This document shows positions 6,427 through 10,875 of a stretch of DNA of 10,875 bases, piece after piece (the stretch's first letter is position 1; each line of letters opens with the position of its first letter). The stretch is from positions 1 through 10,875 of the forward strand of contig QHXL01000280.1 in NCBI GenBank assembly GCA_003222935.1, written 5' to 3'. This DNA comes from Acidobacteriota bacterium. GTDB taxonomy: Bacteria; Acidobacteriota; Blastocatellia; Pyrinomonadales; Pyrinomonadaceae. The notes under the pieces were generated by a model. That model saw nothing but the letters and a program-made list of their open reading frames with translations. It was not told the DNA's origin and made no database searches. Made by a program: the position numbers and the translations under genes.

Positions 6427-7461
6427 ATGCTCACCTCTTCCGTCATCGCAACCTCTTTGCGTCTCTCAAGTATCCTGGTCCTGACAATCGTTCTCTTCTC
6501 TATTTTTGCATCGTCGCTTTACGCAGCGAAGCCCGGTTACAAATCCTATATCGTGGGAAATGCTGGTGACGCTCAACCTTCACCTGGTCTAAGCCCGGGT
6601 TTAGTGCTGATGGGCGGAGGCACCGATGTTGATGCGGCATTCCAGTGGATGTGTCAACGTGCAGGAGGCGGCGACTTCGTGGTGATCAGGACCACCGGCA
6701 CTGACGCTTACAATCCTTACATCCAGCAGCTCTGTCCTCAGATGGATTCTGTTGAAACGATCATTATCACGACCGTCGCGGGCGCTAACTCAAGTTACGT
6801 TAGTAGTCACATCCAAAACGCCGAGGCTCTGTGGATCGCCGGCGGAGACCAATCAACCTACACTGCGTTGTGGCGAGGAACGGCCGTGCAAACTGGCGTG
6901 AATTTTCTGCTCAACTCTAAGTTGGCGCCCGTCGGTGGAACCAGTGCGGGTCTTGCAGTGCTAAGCCAATTTATCTACACCGGAGCAGTCGGATCAGTGA
7001 CTTCGAGCCAGGCACTGGCTAATCCCTTTCATAGCTACGTAACACTAGAGAGAGATCTCTTTCAATCTTCACTTGGCGCCGGCAAACTCTATGATTCACA
7101 TTTTGTGACGCGCGATCGAATGGGAAGGTCACTAGCCTTTCTCGCGCGTATCGTAAACAACGGTTGGGCCACTCAACCTCGCGGAATCGGAATTGATGAA
7201 AGCACGGCGCTACTCGTTATGCCGAATGGCGCAAGTACGATGGTCGGAACTGGCGCTGCTTACTTTCTCCAGGCACCTGGACCTGCCCAGGTATTAGCTA
7301 ACAACACGCCCTTAACTTATCTGAATATCGGCGTCTACAAAGTTCCCCAGGGCGGGACGTTCAACTTTGCCACCTGGAGCGGTGCTGGCGGTGTTGCCTA
7401 TACGCTCAACGTGAACAACGGCGCACTGACATCAACTCAAGCAGGCGGAAATATCTATTGA
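6427..7461 (+). CDS. Secreted cyanophycinase-like serine peptidase (family S51)
   Basis: The 344-residue protein has an N-terminal signal peptide (hydrophobic at about 14-31, likely cut near LYAA at 31-34) and then a class-I glutamine-amidotransferase-like fold of the cyanophycinase type. Visible landmarks are LMGGGTDVD (61-69), the GGDQ motif (139-142), the nucleophile elbow GGTSAG with Ser173, DSHFVTRDRMGR (223-234) with His225 and the Arg triad 229/231/234, and GIGIDESTAL (253-262). Cyanophycinases cut multi-L-arginyl-poly-aspartate to beta-Asp-Arg dipeptides; the Gln and the R-x-R-x-x-R spacing match the substrate pocket as I remember it. I cannot place the catalytic-loop Glu expected shortly after the Ser, so the substrate may differ. 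A C-terminal extension from about 285 to the end, Gly-rich and beta-like, exceeds the catalytic core. Export points to scavenging external polymer. Start ATG 6427 has GGAGG at 6416-6420. Confidence 0.85.
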   Translation: MLTSSVIATSLRLSSILVLTIVLFSIFASSLYAAKPGYKSYIVGNAGDAQPSPGLSPGLVLMGGGTDVDAAFQWMCQRAGGGDFVVIRTTGTDAYNPYIQQLCPQMDSVETIIITTVAGANSSYVSSHIQNAEALWIAGGDQSTYTALWRGTAVQTGVNFLLNSKLAPVGGTSAGLAVLSQFIYTGAVGSVTSSQALANPFHSYVTLERDLFQSSLGAGKLYDSHFVTRDRMGRSLAFLARIVNNGWATQPRGIGIDESTALLVMPNGASTMVGTGAAYFLQAPGPAQVLANNTPLTYLNIGVYKVPQGGTFNFATWSGAGGVAYTLNVNNGALTSTQAGGNIY

Positions 7462-7508
7462 AACTGTAGATGTAATTCAAGGCTGTATCCGAAGAATGTG
7501 AAGATGAA

Positions 7509-7536
7509 GGGAGCAGGTGAGGACCCATCTGCTCCC
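7509..7536. terminator. Hairpin shared by two convergent genes
   Basis: GGGAGCAG (7509-7516) pairs with CTGCTCCC (7529-7536) over a 12-base loop in the 84-base gap between the convergent cyanophycinase-like and lipoprotein genes. The plus side is followed by GGTGATCTTTT and the minus side by TTCATCTTC, so U-tracts are imperfect. It probably acts as a bidirectional terminator. Confidence 0.6.
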
Positions 7537-7545
7537 GGTGATCTT

Positions 7546-8064
7546 TTAAGGACCTTTGGGGATATCCATTTTCCAGTCGTTACCATCTTTAACAAAGTCC
7601 ATGGTGGTCCACTTACCTTCTTCATCAAGATACTCGAGCGTTGCGCGGTTGCCGTTAATCTTGAGATTTCGGGTTTCGGGCGTTGCAGCTTGCGGTTTCT
7701 CTGTTAGTTCTTTTAGTAGATCGTCGAGTGTTTTCTTGTTGTCGAGCTCGGCCATGTCACTGAGAAATGCCAGCGCATCTTTTGACATAATTCGTTTCAG
7801 AGTCGCGATGTCCTTGTTCTTGCGCGCGAAGTAGCCGGTCGTATAGGTATCAGTGGGAGTTGCTAATGAAAAAGCGCTCTCAGATGCAGGAGCAGTTTCA
7901 GCCTTCGCTTCAGGCTGAGCAGGTGTCGCAGTGTTAGCTGCAGCCGGACTACTTGCTGGAGCTGTATTAGCGTTTGAATTACCTGGCGCAGTTTTTTGGC
8001 ACGCGAGGGACAGTAGCGTCATTGCAAGGCCAATCAAGAACAGCGTCGAACGATGTGTTTTCAA
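7546..8064 (-). CDS. Small lipoprotein with an NTF2-like (DUF4878-type) domain
   Basis: The predicted product is about 172 residues. It begins MKTHRSTLFLIGLAMTLLSL followed by ACQK, a lipoprotein signal whose S-L-A-C lipobox fits the broad PROSITE-style pattern. A low-complexity Ala/Pro/Thr/Asn linker (about residues 25-60) tethers a globular domain: TYTTGYFARKNKDIATLKRI, an LDDLLKELTEKP segment, and NLKINGNRATLEYLDEEGKW ending in WKMDIPKGP. This helix-then-sheet pattern resembles NTF2-like/DUF4878 envelope lipoproteins of unknown function. I chose the TTG at 8062-8064 because GAGGAG (8071-8076) sits 6 bases before it. A TTG at 8077-8079 would put that Shine-Dalgarno inside the gene. No ATG exists before the signal peptide. 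It stops with TAA at 7546-7548. Confidence 0.75.
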   Translation of the reverse strand: MKTHRSTLFLIGLAMTLLSLACQKTAPGNSNANTAPASSPAAANTATPAQPEAKAETAPASESAFSLATPTDTYTTGYFARKNKDIATLKRIMSKDALAFLSDMAELDNKKTLDDLLKELTEKPQAATPETRNLKINGNRATLEYLDEEGKWTTMDFVKDGNDWKMDIPKGP

Positions 8065-8124
8065 CTTCAGTCTCCTCAAATCAATAATTCAGTTTCTCAA
8101 TTCAGTTCACTAAACGATCGCGAA

Positions 8125-8149
8125 AGCCCGCGGATTCTACCCGTGGGCT
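8125..8149. repeat. AGCCCGCGG/CCGTGGGCT hairpin
   Basis: AGCCCGCGG (8125-8133) and CCGTGGGCT (8141-8149) pair with one G-U position over a 7-base loop, upstream of the lipoprotein gene. It resembles short REP-like palindromes. On the minus strand only three Ts follow, so a terminator role is weak. Confidence 0.5.
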
Positions 8150-8234
8150 ATTCCTCCGTCAATCTCTTTGGGTTTTGCTTTGCAGCCGTTTTTTGTGAGT
8201 GTTCCCGAGGATAGCTAAGGATCGACATTGGTAA

Positions 8235-8445
8235 CGGCTTCGCCGCCTGATGTGAGGCGACGGCTCAGCCTCGCCGTAACAGGCACATTGATTTCGGGCT
8301 ATGCCATGGTTCGGGCTCGGCCCCAACTCTTTGGGCAGTACTAGAGCGGTAACAGGAGCCAAGCTCGAACCAGGGGCGCAGCCCAAATCGAACGCAGCAC
8401 CTTACGGCGAGGCAGAGCCAAGCCTCACATCAGGCGGCGAAGCCG
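8235..8445. repeat. Long imperfect inverted repeat, about 210 bp
   Basis: The outer 24 bases (8235-8258, containing CGGCTTCGCCGCCTGATG) are exactly inverted at 8422-8445. The similarity continues inward: GGCTC.GCCTCGCCGTAA occurs in both arms, and GATTT(C)GGGCT..GCC..TGGTTCG.GCT.GGC.CC recurs with scattered mismatches. Arms of about 95-100 bases therefore meet near 8340. Transcribed, it would form one long hairpin. It has no convincing gene; a minus-strand frame across 8159-8386 is just the repeat plus flank. It resembles a miniature inverted-repeat or palindromic dispersed element. Confidence 0.75.
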
Positions 8446-8463
8446 ACGCAAAAGCTTCTTCCT

Positions 8464-8486
8464 AAAAAGTTAGAAGTTCACTAACT
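8464..8486 (-). terminator. Likely intrinsic terminator of the MscS-type gene
   Basis: On the minus strand AGTTAG (8481-8486) pairs with CTAACT (8468-8473) over a 7-base loop and is followed by Ts at 8464-8467. It lies 18 bases past the TGA stop of the channel gene. The stem is short and AT-rich, so efficiency is uncertain. Confidence 0.5.
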
Positions 8487-8504
8487 GCGGTGCCGGGAAT
8501 TCCT

Positions 8505-10875
8505 TCATGCTTCCGTTTCTATTTCAACTTCGTCTTTCGTGGACGCGGCGGCGGAAGCATCAAGATCCGATCGTGTTATGTGCAAAGCACGTTGCGGCAT
8601 CGGCACCTTCATCCCGGCTTTAGTCAGTGCGGCGGCAATACTCAGCGCCACCTCACTCTTAAGATCCAGGACAACCTGAGGACGCGCTGCCCAGAAGCGT
8701 ACTTCAAAATTGAGGGCGCTATCTCCGAAGCCCAGGAAGAAGGCCTTTGGGTTTGGAACTTTGAGAACATCTGGATGGGCCGATACGGTGTTACGTAATA
8801 GATCGCGCACCTCAGTTGGATCGTTACCATAAGCGACTGGAATGTTGAGGAAAATCTGGCGGCGTGTACTACTCAGTGTCCAGTTAGTTACTCGCTCTGA
8901 GATGAGCGTCGCATTCGGAATGATCAGATCTGATCCATCGATAGCATGTAACGTGCTTGAGCGAACGCCAATCTTACTGACTTGACCAGTAGCACCGCCA
9001 ATCTCAAGGAAATCTCCAATCCTCACAGGTCGTTCAAAAAGTAGAATCAAACCTGAAACGAAGTTGTTGACTACGTTCTGTAAACCAAAACCTAGACCAA
9101 CACCGATTGCGCCTGTCAGAATCGTGAACTTCGATAACTCAACACCCGCAGCAGCGATAGCCAGAAAGAAGACCATCACCAAAACAACATAGTGCGTGAT
9201 CGTAGCAATCGCATTGGGAAGTCCATATTCCAGTTTTAATCGGGGCAGGATGACTTCACCCAGCAGAGCCCTGGTTACAGATGCAATCAGGTAGCCAACG
9301 ATCAATACAAATATGAACGAGCCGATATTGCTAACTTTGAAGCTGGCCGAGCCAACCTCTATTTGGTAGTTGAGTGCGGTTCTTATCGCCGCCAACAATG
9401 GCTCCAGAACCGCAAAAAGTTTTAGTGCGGTGTGAAGCCAAACAAAAAACAATGTGACTCCGAGCGCAAACGTTAACCGCCGAGTAAGGCGATCGTGATC
9501 AGTTCCGGCCGAGGAAAGTGGTTGTGTAGTTTTAGTAGGTATGAGCGAGATGAGCAGACTGCCAACAGCAAAAACGGTGTAGAGAGAAACAGCGCGATAG
9601 GAACTTGTTAATGTGCCTAGTGTAAGTAAATTAGAAAGCCCGACATATCCTGAGAGGTTAGCGAAAAAGGCAAGCACCAGCAGCACGATCGCTGCAGCCG
9701 TCGCCACCAGGGTCAAAGTCAAGCCACGTTGGCGATTAAGATTGTCACGATAAGCTTGCCGTAACCACCAACCAAATGAGCCCACGACAACAAGGTTAAA
9801 GACCGCAATCAGGTCGCGTTTGATCCAGATTGGAAAATGGATAAGCTTGATCAAGTGCCATATCAAAACACTTACGATGAGAGCAACCAGCATCCGTTGA
9901 GTTGTTTTTGTCAGGTGTGGCTTGAGCAGTCTCAGGACTGGAACTAGCCCGATCAGATACACCAGAGCTAACACAACGTTGGGTGCATCGAAGAACAACA
10001 GCATCATCGCAAGCACAAAGACCAGTAGTGCCAATGCTATTGGGCGTTGCAACATCAGGGTCCGCTTCTTGAGATTCGACTCAGAAGTTTCAGTTTGCGG
10101 AGCGCGACGAAGCCGGAGGAAGAAACCCAGTACGCCAAGGGTGAGAAAGGCAATACCCAGCAGAACAGTAGCCTTAGCGCTGATGAAAGTTTTCAGTCGG
10201 GCGACGTCTTCTACAAAAGAGCTTCGCAACAGCGGCGAAATGCCTTGCTCAGGTTGGAACTGAACCTTCCAGAGCGGTGGTCTGTCTGGTACCAACAGAC
10301 TGCGCTGAGATTCTGCCTTTGCCTTCTTAACACGCTCCGTTTCGGTCGAAATGATCACACCCTGCTTTGCCACTGACTGCTGGAGCGCCACTATTCGACT
10401 GCGCCTTTCCTCTGCTGACGTCGATGCGGCGCTAATATCGGCGAGAGCTTTGCCGGTGAGTTCGGAAAGTTCCGCGGGAGACTCTTGAGTCTTTATCTGC
10501 TCACTCGTGGCTGACCAGAGTGACTCCTCAATGCGTAGCGACTGGACCTCGTTCTCGAGAGCGGTAGCATGCGTGATTAAGATCTCAGAAAGACTCTTTA
10601 CTTGCTTATTCAAGGCCTCCCAATCAAGTTCTGACTCCTGTAGTTCTGTGAAGATTGCACCCGATTGGATTGCCTGCTCCGTTTTCCTCTCAATCTCACG
10701 AGTTGTTTCTTCTAAGCTGGTTATTTGCTGCTGAAGTTCGGCCAGGGTCTGGTCAGCGACGACGCGATCGGGCAAAGTTCGAAGTCGCTGGTTGAGTTGC
10801 ATCGCTTCGACAGCAACCTGCGGCGTAGCGATTGTCGGCACGCCGGGTGACGCAACAGGCGAGGCAACAGGTGAC
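8505..10875 (-). CDS. Large MscS-family mechanosensitive channel (5' end outside the window)
   Basis: The frame stays open to the window edge, so the N-terminus, probably with a signal peptide, is missing. The GTG at 10839-10841 is only an internal Val codon, preceded by SPVASPVASPG. Counting from that GTG, a mostly helical, coiled-coil-like periplasmic region covers about 10-180. Roughly ten membrane helices follow (about 222-244, 266-303, 317-334, 343-360, 373-433, 457-477, 505-525, 548-567). The pore helix and MscS domain occupy about 570-755: GAIGVGLGFGLQNVVNNFVS, LLFERPVRIGDFLEIGG, GQVSKIGVRSSTLHAIDGSD, LIIPNATLISERVTNW, then the alpha/beta C-terminal domain ending near MPQRALHI. The acidic tail has no motif. 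Length and architecture fit MscK/YbdG-like large MscS proteins, which open on membrane tension to release solutes in osmotic downshock. It stops with TGA at 8505-8507. Confidence 0.92.
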   Translation of the reverse strand, partial: SPVASPVASPGVPTIATPQVAVEAMQLNQRLRTLPDRVVADQTLAELQQQITSLEETTREIERKTEQAIQSGAIFTELQESELDWEALNKQVKSLSEILITHATALENEVQSLRIEESLWSATSEQIKTQESPAELSELTGKALADISAASTSAEERRSRIVALQQSVAKQGVIISTETERVKKAKAESQRSLLVPDRPPLWKVQFQPEQGISPLLRSSFVEDVARLKTFISAKATVLLGIAFLTLGVLGFFLRLRRAPQTETSESNLKKRTLMLQRPIALALLVFVLAMMLLFFDAPNVVLALVYLIGLVPVLRLLKPHLTKTTQRMLVALIVSVLIWHLIKLIHFPIWIKRDLIAVFNLVVVGSFGWWLRQAYRDNLNRQRGLTLTLVATAAAIVLLVLAFFANLSGYVGLSNLLTLGTLTSSYRAVSLYTVFAVGSLLISLIPTKTTQPLSSAGTDHDRLTRRLTFALGVTLFFVWLHTALKLFAVLEPLLAAIRTALNYQIEVGSASFKVSNIGSFIFVLIVGYLIASVTRALLGEVILPRLKLEYGLPNAIATITHYVVLVMVFFLAIAAAGVELSKFTILTGAIGVGLGFGLQNVVNNFVSGLILLFERPVRIGDFLEIGGATGQVSKIGVRSSTLHAIDGSDLIIPNATLISERVTNWTLSSTRRQIFLNIPVAYGNDPTEVRDLLRNTVSAHPDVLKVPNPKAFFLGFGDSALNFEVRFWAARPQVVLDLKSEVALSIAAALTKAGMKVPMPQRALHITRSDLDASAAASTKDEVEIETEA

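Noticed and set aside
8159..8386. A 75-codon minus-strand frame
   Set aside because: It mostly covers one half of the long inverted repeat, has odd low-complexity composition, and has no supported start site.
10839..10841. GTG as the true start of the MscS-type channel
   Set aside because: The frame continues open to the window edge with a Pro/Val/Ser repeat, and there is no Shine-Dalgarno or signal peptide at this GTG.

Overview
The window (roughly half GC) looks like chromosomal DNA of a Gram-negative soil or freshwater bacterium. An acidobacterium of the Blastocatellia type is my best guess, with low confidence. The reasons are an outer-membrane beta-barrel, several signal-peptide proteins, a HEAT plus PQQ-propeller fusion, a secreted cyanophycinase-like enzyme, and gene gaps full of palindromic repeats. 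There are no phage, plasmid, transposase, rRNA, tRNA or CRISPR signs. Nearly all genes lie on the minus strand.

Layout. (1) 42-1078, minus: a two-gene operon, first a 99-residue two-helix membrane protein, then a 242-residue outer-membrane barrel. Its leader (about 1107-1314) carries a clear match to the ydaO/yuaA cyclic di-AMP riboswitch, followed by an intrinsic terminator just before the first ribosome binding site. This is the most striking find: c-di-AMP apparently controls an uncharacterised envelope operon. (2) 1434-1509: a GCAGAT inverted repeat. (3) 1527-3247, minus: a large secreted protein gene split in two by a small frame-disrupting deletion at about 2766. (4) 3462-3713: a cluster of palindromes, including perfect 24 bp and 33 bp inverted repeats. 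(5) 3764-6022, minus: a secreted HEAT-repeat/PQQ-propeller protein. (6) 6023-6426: a divergent intergenic region with a nested dyad and a possible promoter. (7) 6427-7461, plus: a secreted cyanophycinase-like S51 peptidase, the only plus-strand gene. It converges at a shared hairpin on (8) 7546-8064, minus, a small lipoprotein. (9) 8125-8445: a small hairpin and a roughly 210 bp imperfect inverted repeat. (10) 8505-10875, minus: a large MscS-family mechanosensitive channel whose N-terminus runs off the window.

Apart from the two-gene operon, the genes look like independent transcription units. Most products act in the envelope. The riboswitch operon and the MscS channel could both serve osmotic or envelope homeostasis, since c-di-AMP is tied to potassium, osmolyte and cell-wall control in the bacteria where it has been studied. 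That link is inference only, because the two loci lie more than 7 kb apart.
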